In this document: positions 1-9,743 of the stretch, piece after piece
How positions within the stretch are numbered: position 1 is the stretch's first letter
How the letters are laid out: every line of letters begins with the position of its first letter
NCBI GenBank assembly: GCA_009846005.1
Contig: VXYL01000070.1
Location: forward strand, 341,699-405,698
Length of the DNA: 64,000 bases
Direction of reading: 5' to 3'
Origin: Gammaproteobacteria bacterium
Lineage (GTDB): Bacteria; Pseudomonadota; Gammaproteobacteria; Pseudomonadales; Azotimanducaceae
Position numbers and translations under genes: made by a program
Notes under the pieces: model-generated
Databases searched by the model: none
What the model was told of the DNA's origin: nothing
What the model saw: only the letters and a program-made list of their open reading frames with translations

Positions 1-64
1 GGTTATGTTTCTCATATCACGAAAATAGTGATTCACGAACTTCGTGTCAATCTCAAGCCATCTC

Positions 65-124
65 GCGCATTGAGGACACACACGCGTGGCGCATTGAGGA
101 TGGCGCATTGAGGACACACACGCG
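65..124. repeat. Short direct repeat: gcgcattgaggacacacacgcg at 65-86 and 103-124, with a partial copy (ggcgcattgagga) between
   Basis: Direct reading; period 38 bp. Confidence 0.8.
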
Positions 125-146
125 AACCGTTCTGACAGGGCCGCTG

Positions 147-1037
147 TCAGTCCCCGACCAACCTGTTGACCGCAACGCGCGTATCGGGATTCAGATCCTG
201 GTTGGGATCGACCAGGTGACCGGCCGGGAAGCGGACAGAGACCGGCGGGGCGGACGTATCGAGGCACAGATGGTGGTTGTTGTCCCGGTCCCCCAGGTCC
301 GCAAGCGCCGCCGGAACGATCTCGTGACGCGAGCCATCCGAGCGCTCCACGGTCACGCGATAGAGTGTGCGTTCGGCGTCGCCGGCTTCGTCGCCATCAG
401 GCCGTCGCACGCCGCCGGCCCAAGTTGCCCGCACCACCTGTCGAGTACCTCCCGGACAGGCGGACCCCCGGTCCCCTGTTGACCGCCCGCCCTCGGGCAC
501 TACCTCCGCCAGCACGAGAGAGGGACCGGCGCCGAGCGGGGTGACATGCGTCTGCGTTCCGCGAAAATTCACTGAACCGCCAGACGTTCCATCCGAGAAC
601 AGGTCGTCGACAACGAGCACTTTCACCGGCGGGTCGTCGGCCGCGTCGCCGAACTCGCCGATGAGGAGTACGGTCCTGAGTTCGCCTGCATCGGTCGCCG
701 GCCTGAAGGTGGAGCAGATGGGGGTGCGTTCAGTACCGGACCGCGTGACGATCCGGAAGTCCTCGGGCTGCAGCGTCTCGGTGTCCAGCGTATGGGACAG
801 CACAACCGGCATGCCATCCTTGCCGGCTGCGCCCAAGCAGATGCGATTTGCCCCGAAGGGCAGGTTGTTGTCCAGCCCGAAAAAGGCGGACAGCGGACGC
901 GCTTCCCGGTTGTTCGCAGCGTGCGCGACCGGTGCCGGGGCCACGCAAATCGCCGCGAAGCCGGCCGCGACGACGTAGAGCGTCGCCTTAACCCCGAACT
1001 GCATCCAACCTCGTCGGTTCATCACCACGGTCGCCAT
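147..1037 (-). CDS. Hypothetical secreted protein (N-terminal signal-peptide-like segment)
   Basis: Open frame; N-terminus MATVVMNRRGWMQFGVKATLYVVAAGFAAICVAPAPVAHA resembles a signal peptide; start chosen at internal ATG. Confidence 0.55.
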   Translation of the reverse strand: MATVVMNRRGWMQFGVKATLYVVAAGFAAICVAPAPVAHAANNREARPLSAFFGLDNNLPFGANRICLGAAGKDGMPVVLSHTLDTETLQPEDFRIVTRSGTERTPICSTFRPATDAGELRTVLLIGEFGDAADDPPVKVLVVDDLFSDGTSGGSVNFRGTQTHVTPLGAGPSLVLAEVVPEGGRSTGDRGSACPGGTRQVVRATWAGGVRRPDGDEAGDAERTLYRVTVERSDGSRHEIVPAALADLGDRDNNHHLCLDTSAPPVSVRFPAGHLVDPNQDLNPDTRVAVNRLVGD

Positions 1038-1048
1038 AAGGGTGTCCC

Positions 1049-1249
1049 CTACAAGAAGATTCTCAGGTATTCGAGGAATCCAACGCCGTATCGTTCCCGG
1101 TATGTGAACCAAGTGATCACGGCCACGCCGAAGACCGCGACGAACGAAACCGCGAGTACCGCAACGGCGGCGATGAGTGCATCGTTCTTCAGCAGCCGCA
1201 GGATGCGCCGGGCGACGGTGAGCTGCTTCTGAGTGCGCCCGGTTTGCAC
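1049..1249 (-). CDS. Small single-TM membrane protein, ~66 aa (GTG start proposed)
   Basis: C-terminal part of ORF 1049..2161, located just after the xylA stop; hydrophobic segment ALIAAVAVLAVSFVAVFGVAVITWF; upstream part of that ORF is antiframe of xylA. Confidence 0.4.
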   Translation of the reverse strand: MQTGRTQKQLTVARRILRLLKNDALIAAVAVLAVSFVAVFGVAVITWFTYRERYGVGFLEYLRIFL

Positions 1250-1257
1250 GCGTTTAG

Positions 1258-2583
1258 CTATCTCACGAACCGGGAGACGATGTTCTCGAGGAGTTCCTGG
1301 CGGCCGCTGATCGGGGCCAGATCCGCCTTCGCCGTGTGGACATGGCTCGCCAGACTTGCGAAGTCCATGTCGCCGTTCAGGATGCGTTGCCCGAACGCGT
1401 CGTCCCATCCCGAGTAGCGGTTCGCGACGTGCTCGGCCAGTTCGCCGGATTCGATCAACGCCGCTGCGTTCAACAAGCCCCGCGCCAAGGTGTCCATGCC
1501 GCCGATGTGGCCGTAGAAGAGATCCTCCCGGGCGACGCTTAAGCGGCGCAGCTTGGCGTCGAAATTGAATCCGCCGCTGCCGAAGCCGCCTGCGCGCAGG
1601 ATCTCGTAGAGCACCAGGGTCGCCTCCTCGGCGCTGTTCGGGTACTGGTCGGTGTCCCAGCCGTTCTGGGGATCGCCGCGATTGGCGTCGATGCTGCCGA
1701 AGATGCCGTGCGCGATGGCGTACGCGACCTCGTGCTGGAAGGTGTGGCCGGCAAGCGTGGCATGGTTGCACTCGATGTTGAGCTTGAACTCGTCGGTCAG
1801 GCCATACTTCTGCAGGAAGGCGTAGCAAGCGGCACTGTCGAAGTCGTATTGGTGCTTGGTGGGCTCGCACGGCTTCGGTTCGATGAGCAGCGTGCCCTGA
1901 AAGCCGATCTTGTGCTTGTGTTCGACCACCATTTGCATGAAACGGCCAAGCTGGTCGGATTCGCGCTTGAGGTCGGTGTTCAATAGCGTGTCGTAGCCTT
2001 CGCGACCGCCCCAGAGCACGTAGTTCTCGCCGCCCAACTGGTGGGTGAGTTCGAGGGCGGTCTTCACCTGGGCGGCGGCATGGGCGAACACTTCCGGATT
2101 GGGATTGGTCGCGGCGCCCGCCGCGTAGCGGGGATGGCCGAACAGGTTTGCTGTCCCCCAAAGGAGCTTGATTCCGTTTTGCTCCATCGCACCCGCCATG
2201 TCCTCGCCGATGGCAAGCAGGTGTCGCTCCGTCTCGGCTAAGGTGGACCCCTCGGGCGCGACGTCGCGGTCGTGGAAGCAGAAGTAGGGCGCCGTCAGTT
2301 TCGCGATGAACTCGAATCCGGCCGCGAGCTTCTCTCTCGCCGCGGCCATGGGGTCCGCACTACCGTTGGCCCAAGGCCGGTCCCAAGTGCCGGTGCCGAA
2401 CACATCCGACCCCGGTGCGTCGAAGGAATGCCAATAGCAGACCGCCAAGCGCAGGTGCTCCCTCATCGTCTTGCCAAGGACTTCGGCGTCGGCATCGTAG
2501 TAGCGGAAAGCCAGCGGGTCGGTGGACTCCGGACCCCGATACCGAATCGTGTCCACGTCCGGAAAGAAGCTCATGTCGGCCAT
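1258..2583 (-). CDS. xylA: Xylose isomerase
   Basis: Conserved XylA sequence (e.g. [69 protein letters not shown]); ATG at 2583 ([10 protein letters not shown]). Confidence 0.95.
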   Translation of the reverse strand: MADMSFFPDVDTIRYRGPESTDPLAFRYYDADAEVLGKTMREHLRLAVCYWHSFDAPGSDVFGTGTWDRPWANGSADPMAAAREKLAAGFEFIAKLTAPYFCFHDRDVAPEGSTLAETERHLLAIGEDMAGAMEQNGIKLLWGTANLFGHPRYAAGAATNPNPEVFAHAAAQVKTALELTHQLGGENYVLWGGREGYDTLLNTDLKRESDQLGRFMQMVVEHKHKIGFQGTLLIEPKPCEPTKHQYDFDSAACYAFLQKYGLTDEFKLNIECNHATLAGHTFQHEVAYAIAHGIFGSIDANRGDPQNGWDTDQYPNSAEEATLVLYEILRAGGFGSGGFNFDAKLRRLSVAREDLFYGHIGGMDTLARGLLNAAALIESGELAEHVANRYSGWDDAFGQRILNGDMDFASLASHVHTAKADLAPISGRQELLENIVSRFVR

Positions 2584-2633
2584 CTCCAAGGTGTCCCCGT
2601 CGGGATTATGGCCTTTTTGCGTGGCACTTGCGG

Positions 2634-4088
2634 TCAGGCGTCGTGCAGCCCCGGGAAGCGCTCCTTGAGGTCGTCGTAAAGGGCGCGATAGGTCGGAAAC
2701 CGCGCCAGGGACCGCTCGGTCTCCTCGGAGGATGCCTGTACCGTCTCGACCACCGGGGCCTGGGGGCAGACCTCGGCCGGATCGCCTCCCCGGTGACCCA
2801 GGGCAGCTAGCCGCGCGGCACCTAGAGCGGGGCCAACCGCAGCATCCTCCCGGTAGGTCAGCGGCCGCCCCAGGGCGGCGGAGAGAATGCGGCCCCAATA
2901 CACGCTTCGGGCACCGCCGCCGATCACGCTGACCTCGCCGATGTTGGCGCCGGCCTCCTCAAGCACCCGCTGACCATCGGCCAGCGCAAAGCCGACGCCT
3001 TCGAGTACGGCGTAGGCGAGGCGGGCGCGGTCGACGTCGTGATCGAGTCCCACGAACGCGCCGAGCGCATTGGCGTCGTTGTGGGGGGTGCGTTCGCCCG
3101 AAAGATAGGGCAGAAAGTAGAGGCTGCCGGGACCCGCGCCCGACGATTCGACCTCACCGATGAGCGCGGCTTCCGAATCCGCGCCAGTGAGGGCGGTCAC
3201 CCAGGTCAGCGCGCTGGCCGCGGAGAGGATCACCGACATCTGGTGCCACATGCCCGGGAGCGCGTGGCAGAAGGCGTGGACGCCGCCTTGCGGGTTGGGT
3301 CGATAGGCCGAGTCCGGCACGAAGTAGACCCCGGAGGTGCCGAGCGACAGGAAACTCACCCCCTCCACGACGACGCCCGCTCCGACCGCGCCCGCGGCTT
3401 GGTCGCCGGCACCGCCAACGACGGGCACGCACTTCATTCCCCAATCGTGAGCGACATCCAAGCGCAGTTCGCCGGCCACTTCCGAGCCCTCCACCAGCCG
3501 CGGCATATGCGCGAGCGAAAGGCCCGTTGCGTCCAGCATGCGTTCCGAGTAACGCCGTCCACCCACATCGAGCCATAGCGTGCCCGAAGCATCGGACATG
3601 TCGCTCGCGAACTCGCCCGTCATGCGGTAGCGCAAGTAGTCCTTGGGCAGGAGCACCGTCCGCGTCCGCTCAAATGTCTCCGGTTCGTGCCGACGCACCC
3701 AGAGCAACTTCGGTGCCGTGAAGCCCGGCATGGCGCGGTTGCCGGTCAACGCCGGCACGTCGACCGCGGCTTCGAGTTCCCGGCACTCCGACTCCGAACG
3801 TCCATCGTTCCAGAGAATCGCGTTGCGCAGGACCCGTCCGCCGTCGTCGAGCAGAACGGCACCGTGCATCTGCCCTGAGAGGCCGATGGCGTCGATCCTC
3901 GGCGCGTAGTCCTTGAGCCGCCGAACCGCGGCATCGGTTGCCCGCCACCAGTCCTCCGGCGACTGTTCGCTCATCCGGGGTCCGGGCCGCGAGACGGTGA
4001 GATTCTCGCTGGCCTCGGCGACGACCTCGCCGGCGTCGGTGACCACCGCCTTGACGGCGGACGTTCCGAGATCAATACCTAGGTACAT
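2634..4088 (-). CDS. xylB: Xylulokinase (FGGY family)
   Basis: [47 protein letters not shown]; adjacent to xylA. Confidence 0.93.
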   Translation of the reverse strand: MYLGIDLGTSAVKAVVTDAGEVVAEASENLTVSRPGPRMSEQSPEDWWRATDAAVRRLKDYAPRIDAIGLSGQMHGAVLLDDGGRVLRNAILWNDGRSESECRELEAAVDVPALTGNRAMPGFTAPKLLWVRRHEPETFERTRTVLLPKDYLRYRMTGEFASDMSDASGTLWLDVGGRRYSERMLDATGLSLAHMPRLVEGSEVAGELRLDVAHDWGMKCVPVVGGAGDQAAGAVGAGVVVEGVSFLSLGTSGVYFVPDSAYRPNPQGGVHAFCHALPGMWHQMSVILSAASALTWVTALTGADSEAALIGEVESSGAGPGSLYFLPYLSGERTPHNDANALGAFVGLDHDVDRARLAYAVLEGVGFALADGQRVLEEAGANIGEVSVIGGGARSVYWGRILSAALGRPLTYREDAAVGPALGAARLAALGHRGGDPAEVCPQAPVVETVQASSEETERSLARFPTYRALYDDLKERFPGLHDA

Positions 4089-4119
4089 GTTCGCGTCGAG
4101 TTGATTTCGACGCGGCGTT

Positions 4120-4803
4120 CTAGCCCGTCGGCGATGTGGGCGCTTGTTCGCCGACGCCCCCTTGTGCGGCCTGGACCTCCCGCTCCGCGCGTTCCTTCGC
4201 GAGCAGGTGGTTTACAACCAGCAGCATGCCTTCAGCGCTTCCTGCCGACACGGTGTCGACGAGATAGCGACCGTTGACGATTATCGTCGGCGTTCCCTGG
4301 ACCCGGTACAGGCGCGTTTGCGCGTCGGCCTGGCGAACCCGTGTCGCGATTGCGAACGAGTCGAACATGCGCGCGAACTCTTCCTCGTCGACCCCCGCCT
4401 GGGTCTCGAACATTCGTCGGATCATTTGCGGACGACTCATGTCGATGCCGTAGTCGTGGATATTCTCGAACATCGGCATGTGCACTTTTGCCAGAACATC
4501 CAGCTCCTTCGCGGTGTAGAAGGCCTGGGCCAGGGTTCTCAAGTTCCGTGTCGCCATTGGCACTCGATGGAAGTCGACGTCGTCACCTTGGGCCAGGACC
4601 CATGCGTTCAAGATGGGTTCAAGCTGATAGCAGTGGATGCAGCCGTAGGAGAACACCTCCACCACCTCGATCTTGTCGGGATCGCGGGTCTCGACGGGAA
4701 CCGGCAGCTTGAAGTAGTCCTTGCGCTCCCTGAATTCCTGGGCGGGGACGGCAATCGCCGCTGCCACGGCTACGACAGCAAGAGATCGGGCGACAAGGTT
4801 CAT
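4120..4803 (-). CDS. dsbA: Thiol:disulfide interchange protein DsbA-like
   Basis: Signal peptide, VVEVFSYGCIHCYQLEP active-site region, cis-Pro loop GTPTIIVNGRY. Confidence 0.85.
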   Translation of the reverse strand: MNLVARSLAVVAVAAAIAVPAQEFRERKDYFKLPVPVETRDPDKIEVVEVFSYGCIHCYQLEPILNAWVLAQGDDVDFHRVPMATRNLRTLAQAFYTAKELDVLAKVHMPMFENIHDYGIDMSRPQMIRRMFETQAGVDEEEFARMFDSFAIATRVRQADAQTRLYRVQGTPTIIVNGRYLVDTVSAGSAEGMLLVVNHLLAKERAEREVQAAQGGVGEQAPTSPTG

Positions 4804-4852
4804 CGGTTTGCCTTCGCGGACGACGAGCCGCATTAGACCGTGCCGGTATCCG

Positions 4853-5503
4853 TCAGTGCAATCCCAACACGTAGTTGGCGACGGCGGTGATCTCCCCATC
4901 GGACATGTTCGCCGCCGTTTGGCGCATCATGCCTTCGTAGTCGCCCGCGTCGGTTCTGCGCTGACCTTCGCGATACGCCTTGAGTTGCTCCACCACATAG
5001 GCAGTGCTCTGCCCGGACAAGCTCGGAAAGCCGGCGAGCGCGTTGCCGCTACCGTCCGGTGCATGGCACGCGGTGCATGCCGCCACTTGCTTGGCGACGA
5101 TGCCGCCCCGGTAGATCGCCTCGCCGAGTTCGATACCCTCCCGCGACGCCTGGGCAACCCTGCTCGGCTGGCTAGCGTAGAACACGGCCATGTCCTCGAG
5201 ATCCTGGTCGGTCATGTTGTCCAATTGACCCGCCATGTCCCCGGGGTCCCGGTCACCGTCGCGCATGAGCTTCATCTGCCGGAAGAGGTAACGTGCGCTC
5301 TGGCCAGCGATGTGGGGATAGCCGGCGATTAAGGAATTGCCATCTTCCCCGTGGCAGGCGATGCAGGTCTTCGAGGCGAGCACGCGCCCAGCAGCGGCGT
5401 CGCCTGGGCGCAGCTCGTCGTCGTTCTGGGCAGCTGAGCCATGCGACACACCGACAACCGCACACAGCGTGCCAATCCCAATGATCGTTCGCGATCTCAC
5501 CAT
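4853..5503 (-). CDS. Cytochrome c4-type di-heme cytochrome
   Basis: Two CxxCH motifs (CIACH, CTACH), signal peptide, next to dsbA/engB/polA as in Pseudomonas-type synteny. Confidence 0.85.
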   Translation of the reverse strand: MVRSRTIIGIGTLCAVVGVSHGSAAQNDDELRPGDAAAGRVLASKTCIACHGEDGNSLIAGYPHIAGQSARYLFRQMKLMRDGDRDPGDMAGQLDNMTDQDLEDMAVFYASQPSRVAQASREGIELGEAIYRGGIVAKQVAACTACHAPDGSGNALAGFPSLSGQSTAYVVEQLKAYREGQRRTDAGDYEGMMRQTAANMSDGEITAVANYVLGLH

Positions 5504-5602
5504 GACCCCACGAAAGTTCTCGAAAACAACCCCGCCGGCGGCGTAATCGGCCGCTGGGGTCGCTAGACTCCGTCTTCCCGAGCGGCGGGATTATATAGCA
5601 CC

Positions 5603-6220
5603 GTGAACAACGAGGGACTGCCCCCGGCAACTGCGCCACACCCGCTGGCGAGCGAGTTCCTCACGAGCGCCGACCGGCTGGAAGCCTGTCCGCGGGACGA
5701 CGTTCCCGAAGTGGCATTCGCCGGACGCTCGAACGCGGGCAAGTCGAGTACGTTGAACCGCCTAACCGGCCGCCGCCAGCTTGCTCGCGTGAGCAAAACA
5801 CCCGGTCGTACCCAGCTCATCAACTTCTTCGCGGTGAACGCAGGCGGTCGGCTTGTGGACCTACCCGGCTATGGCTACGCCCGCGCAGCCAAGTCGAGCC
5901 GAGAGGCTTGGGGCCAAGCCGTGGACCAGTATCTGAACCGACGGACTAACCTGGTCTGCATCGTTCTGGTGATGGACGCCCGCCATCCGCTCAAGCCTTT
6001 CGACCGGGACATGATCGACTGGTGCGCCGGCCGGTCGATGCCGCTCCTCGCGCTGCTCAACAAAGCCGATAAGCTAGGACGCGGCGAACGCGCCAGGGTT
6101 CTTCGCTCCGTCGAAGCCGAAGTGCCGCCGGACACCCTGACACTGTTGTTCTCGGCTGCAACCGGACTGGGTGCCGACGAAGCGATTGTGGCGGTTCGGG
6201 AGCAGCTGAATCGCGGCTAA
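5603..6220 (+). CDS. engB: Ribosome biogenesis GTP-binding protein EngB/YihA
   Basis: FAGRSNAGKSS P-loop, TPGRTQ, VDLPGYGYA, NKADK. Confidence 0.93.
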   Translation: MNNEGLPPATAPHPLASEFLTSADRLEACPRDDVPEVAFAGRSNAGKSSTLNRLTGRRQLARVSKTPGRTQLINFFAVNAGGRLVDLPGYGYARAAKSSREAWGQAVDQYLNRRTNLVCIVLVMDARHPLKPFDRDMIDWCAGRSMPLLALLNKADKLGRGERARVLRSVEAEVPPDTLTLLFSAATGLGADEAIVAVREQLNRG

Positions 6221-6237
6221 GCTTAAGACCGACGGCC

Positions 6238-6301
6238 GTAGGGGATGGTCTTGTCCCGTCCCGTTCCCCATCATGCGGGCGACGACAAGCGTCGTCCCTA
6301 C
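6238..6301. repeat. REP-like inverted pair (BIME-like): GTAG-hairpin facing hairpin-CTAC
   Basis: GTAGGGGATGGTCTTGTCCCGTCCCG ... GACGACAAGCGTCGTCCCTAC. Confidence 0.75.
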
Positions 6302-6352
6302 GCCCGCTGCCCAACATTGCTCAACTGTCGAGATGGGAACCGCTCAGGACCG

Positions 6353-9046
6353 CTAGTGCGCCTCGTCCCAGTTGTCTCCGACACCAACGTCGACGACTAG
6401 CTCCACGGCGAGATCCGCGGCATCGCGCATCCTCGCCGTCACTTCGGTCACGGTCTTGGCGATGTCGTCCTCCGCCACCTCGAGAACCAGTTCGTCGTGG
6501 ACCTGCATGATCATCGCGGCGTCGAGGTCGGAGTCCCGGAAGAACGCGTCCACGGCAACCATGGCGCGCTTGATGATGTCCGCCGCCGTGCCCTGCATGG
6601 GCGCGTTGATGGCGGCCCGCTCGGCGGCCTGACGACGCATGCGGTTGCGGTCGTTGATCTCGGGCAGGTACAGCCGCCGACCGAAGTGCGTCTCCACGAA
6701 GCCGTCGTCGCCGGCCTGCGCACGGGTCCGTTCCATGAACACGTGGACCTCTGGATAGCGCTGGAAGTAGCGGGTGATGTATTCCTCGGCGACATGGCGC
6801 GTCACGCCAAGCTGCTGGCCTAGGCCGAACGCGGACATGCCGTAGATCAGCCCGAAATTGATGGCCTTGGCACTGCGCCGCTGATCGTCCGAGACCGCTT
6901 CCAAAGCGCAACCGAAGACCTCCGCGGCCGTCGCGCGGTGGATGTCGTCGCCGCTCTCGAAGGCGCGGACCAGGCCCGTGTCACCCGACAAGTGGGCCAT
7001 GATGCGGAGCTCGATCTGCGAATAGTCCGCGGCAACGAGTTTCTTTCCCGGCGGCGCCACGAAAGCCTGGCGGATTCTGCGGCCTTCGGCGGTACGGATT
7101 GGAATGTTCTGCAGGTTGGGGTCCGCCGACGACAACCGGCCGGTGGCGGCCACGGCCTGGTTGTAGGAGGTATGGATGCGACCGGTGCGCTGGTTGATCT
7201 CGTGGGGAAGCGAGTCCGTGTAGGTGGACTTCAGCTTGGAAAGCGATCGGTGCTCGAGGATGATCGACGGCAGTTCGTAGCCCCGCGATGCGAGTTCCTG
7301 AAGCACCGGCTCCGCCGTCGACCGCTGGCCCTTCTGGGTCTTGCGCAACGCTGGCAGCTCGAGTTTGTCGTAGAGGATCTCCTGGAGCTGCTTCGGGGAA
7401 CCGAGATTGAAGGGCTCGCCCGCTTCTTCGAATGCTAGCTGTTCGAGTTCCTCCATGCCTCGCGCTAGCTCGCGGCTATGTTCCGCGAGCAAACCGGAAT
7501 CCACCAAGGCACCTCGACGTTCCATCCGGCCGAGAACGCCAAGCAACGGACGGTCGATCTCGTCGTAGACCTCCGCCAAGCGGGCCGTCGAATCCAGCCG
7601 GGGCCGCAGGGCCTCGTGCAACCGGGTCGCGAGGTCCGCGCGAGTCGCCGCGTAGTCGGCCGCCTCCACGATGTCGATCTGATTCATCGGACGCTGTTTC
7701 GTCCCCTTGCCTGCTAACGCTTCGAACGTCGGTGCTTCCCGCCCGAGGTACTTCTTGGCGACATCCTCCAATGCGTGGCGGCGCGCACCGACGCTGTCGA
7801 CCACGTAGGACTCCAGCATCGTGTCATTGCCCACGCCAGCGAGTTCGATCCCGAACCGGGCCAGGATGTTGCTCGCGTGCTTCAAGTCCTGACCGGTCTT
7901 GGCCACCGCTGCATCCTCGAGGACCGGCCCGGCGGCGTCCAGGAATTCACTCCAACCGAGTTGGGCGGGCGCCCCAAGGTAGTCGTGCCCGACCGGAACG
8001 TAGGCCGCCTCCCCCGTCTCGACGCCGAGCGCCACGCCCACGGGCTCGCTTTCCATGAATCGGCCCGGTGTGGTCTCAACGGCGAGCGTCAGTCTCGCCG
8101 CCGCGCGCGCCCGCGCAAGCAGTCCTTCGAGGTCGTTCCGACTAAGAACAACTGCCGTCTCCAGCGGCGCTGTGGGCTCGGGTTCCGACATCCCCCCGCC
8201 GAGTTCCTCAAGCCAGGGTTTGAACTCGTAGCGCTCGAAATACTCGCGCAGTCTGTCTTCGTCCGGCGGGCGCGGTTCCAGTTCGGCAATACCAACGCCC
8301 AAGTCCACGTCGCACCGGATCGTCGCCAGCTCCTGGGACATCGGCAGCGTCTCCAGGCTGCCGCGCAGGTTGTCGCCGATCTTGCCCTTGATCTCGCCGG
8401 AGTGAGTGATCACTTCTGCCAGGGAGCCATATGTGCCCAGCCACTTTGCGGCCGTCTTCGGCCCCACCTTGGGCACGCCGGGGATGTTGTCGACGCTGTC
8501 GCCCATCAATGCCAAGTAGTCGACGATGAGCTCCGGCGGAACGCCGTACTGCTCGATGACACCGTCGCGATCAAGCGCGACATCGGACATAGTGTTGACC
8601 AGCGTGACGTGCTCGGAGACGAGTTGCGCCATGTCCTTGTCGCCGGTCGAGACGATCGTGCGGCGACCCGTGCGGGTGGCCTCCGCGGCGAGGGTGCCGA
8701 TGACGTCGTCCGCCTCGACGTCGGGAACCCGCAGCAGCGGCATGCCCATCGCCTCGATGATGTCGAAGATCGGCTCGATCTGGACGCGCAGGTCGTCGGC
8801 CATGCGCGGCCGATTGGCCTTGTATTCGGGATAGAGCTCGTTGCGGAAGGTCTTGCCGCCAACGTCGAAGACCACCGCGACGGGGCTATCCTCGTAGTCG
8901 TTGGCAAGCTTCCTGAGCATGCCGATCACGCCGCGGATGGCCCCGGTCGGGAAACCGCTCAGCGTGCGCAGGTCGGGCAGGGCGTAGAACGCGCGGAACA
9001 GGTAGGAGGAGCCGTCGACGAGCAGTAACGGTTTGTCGGCAGCCAT
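6353..9046 (-). CDS. polA: DNA polymerase I (5' nuclease + degenerate 3'-5' exonuclease + polymerase domains)
   Basis: MAADKPLLLVDGSSYLFRAFYALP, AADYSQIELRIMAHLSGD, QVHDELVLEV; ATG at 9046. Confidence 0.97.
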   Translation of the reverse strand: MAADKPLLLVDGSSYLFRAFYALPDLRTLSGFPTGAIRGVIGMLRKLANDYEDSPVAVVFDVGGKTFRNELYPEYKANRPRMADDLRVQIEPIFDIIEAMGMPLLRVPDVEADDVIGTLAAEATRTGRRTIVSTGDKDMAQLVSEHVTLVNTMSDVALDRDGVIEQYGVPPELIVDYLALMGDSVDNIPGVPKVGPKTAAKWLGTYGSLAEVITHSGEIKGKIGDNLRGSLETLPMSQELATIRCDVDLGVGIAELEPRPPDEDRLREYFERYEFKPWLEELGGGMSEPEPTAPLETAVVLSRNDLEGLLARARAAARLTLAVETTPGRFMESEPVGVALGVETGEAAYVPVGHDYLGAPAQLGWSEFLDAAGPVLEDAAVAKTGQDLKHASNILARFGIELAGVGNDTMLESYVVDSVGARRHALEDVAKKYLGREAPTFEALAGKGTKQRPMNQIDIVEAADYAATRADLATRLHEALRPRLDSTARLAEVYDEIDRPLLGVLGRMERRGALVDSGLLAEHSRELARGMEELEQLAFEEAGEPFNLGSPKQLQEILYDKLELPALRKTQKGQRSTAEPVLQELASRGYELPSIILEHRSLSKLKSTYTDSLPHEINQRTGRIHTSYNQAVAATGRLSSADPNLQNIPIRTAEGRRIRQAFVAPPGKKLVAADYSQIELRIMAHLSGDTGLVRAFESGDDIHRATAAEVFGCALEAVSDDQRRSAKAINFGLIYGMSAFGLGQQLGVTRHVAEEYITRYFQRYPEVHVFMERTRAQAGDDGFVETHFGRRLYLPEINDRNRMRRQAAERAAINAPMQGTAADIIKRAMVAVDAFFRDSDLDAAMIMQVHDELVLEVAEDDIAKTVTEVTARMRDAADLAVELVVDVGVGDNWDEAH

Positions 9047-9091
9047 GCTAGATTCCCTCCGCATCGACACTAGCACAACGCCTCTCGCGCC

Positions 9092-9544
9092 GTGCCGTAC
9101 CCGGAATGTCATCCATCGTATCGAGGCGCTTCGACGCACGCGAGGGCAATCGTGTTTGCCGTTCTCGCGGCGACCGGAGGCGCCGCAGAAGAGCAAGGCG
9201 GGACGCCAGCAGCCTCGACCCCGCCATCCGAGGAAGCCCGGGAGCGGCCGGCACCCAATGGAACTGGCACGGCGCCGGCCGACAAAGAGGCACCCGGGGT
9301 TCGTCCCACCCGACCGCCGCCCGCACCATCGCTCGAGGAAGCCCGCGGTCCGGACGTCACCTTGATCGCCGGGGAGGAGCGCACCGTGTACGAGTACCGC
9401 CAGAACGGCAAGTTGCGCATGATCAAGGTGGTCCCCAAGGTCGGCAAACCCTACTACTTAGCCCCGCGGGATCCCACGACGGGCTTCGGCGACTTGGAGG
9501 AGGCCGACACCCTGGTTCCCCGGTGGGTGTTGATCGAGTTCTAG
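9092..9544 (+). CDS. DUF2782-like small exported protein adjacent to polA
   Basis: VYEYRQNGKLRMIKVVPKVGKPYYL ... RWVLIEF; position next to polA matches known gammaproteobacterial context. Confidence 0.7.
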   Translation: MPYPECHPSYRGASTHARAIVFAVLAATGGAAEEQGGTPAASTPPSEEARERPAPNGTGTAPADKEAPGVRPTRPPPAPSLEEARGPDVTLIAGEERTVYEYRQNGKLRMIKVVPKVGKPYYLAPRDPTTGFGDLEEADTLVPRWVLIEF

Positions 9545-9571
9545 CTAGGCTCTGCCTCAGACCGACGTGCC

Positions 9572-9701
9572 GTAGGGGACGGGCTTGTCCCGTCCCGCGC
9601 CTTGGCTTGTCCCGTCCCGCGCCTTGGCTTGTCCCGTCCCGCGCCTTCGATCCGTGGTCGGAGCAACAACCGGCACGGGCGAGGACAAGCCTCGCCCCTA
9701 C
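9572..9701. repeat. REP-like element bounded by GTAG...CTAC with internal 3x22-bp tandem triplication
   Basis: gcttgtcccgtcccgcgccttg at 9583-9604, 9605-9626, 9627-9648 (last base differs); reverse hairpin gggcgaggacaagcctcgcccctac at the end. Confidence 0.8.
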
Positions 9702-9743
9702 GAAACCCGTCGGAAACGCAATGCCTGGCAGGCGGTGGCGAAT

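Noticed and set aside
9583-9648. Tandem 22-bp repeats as a possible CRISPR array
   Set aside because: Repeats are directly adjacent with no spacers and derive from the REP hairpin; no cas genes nearby.
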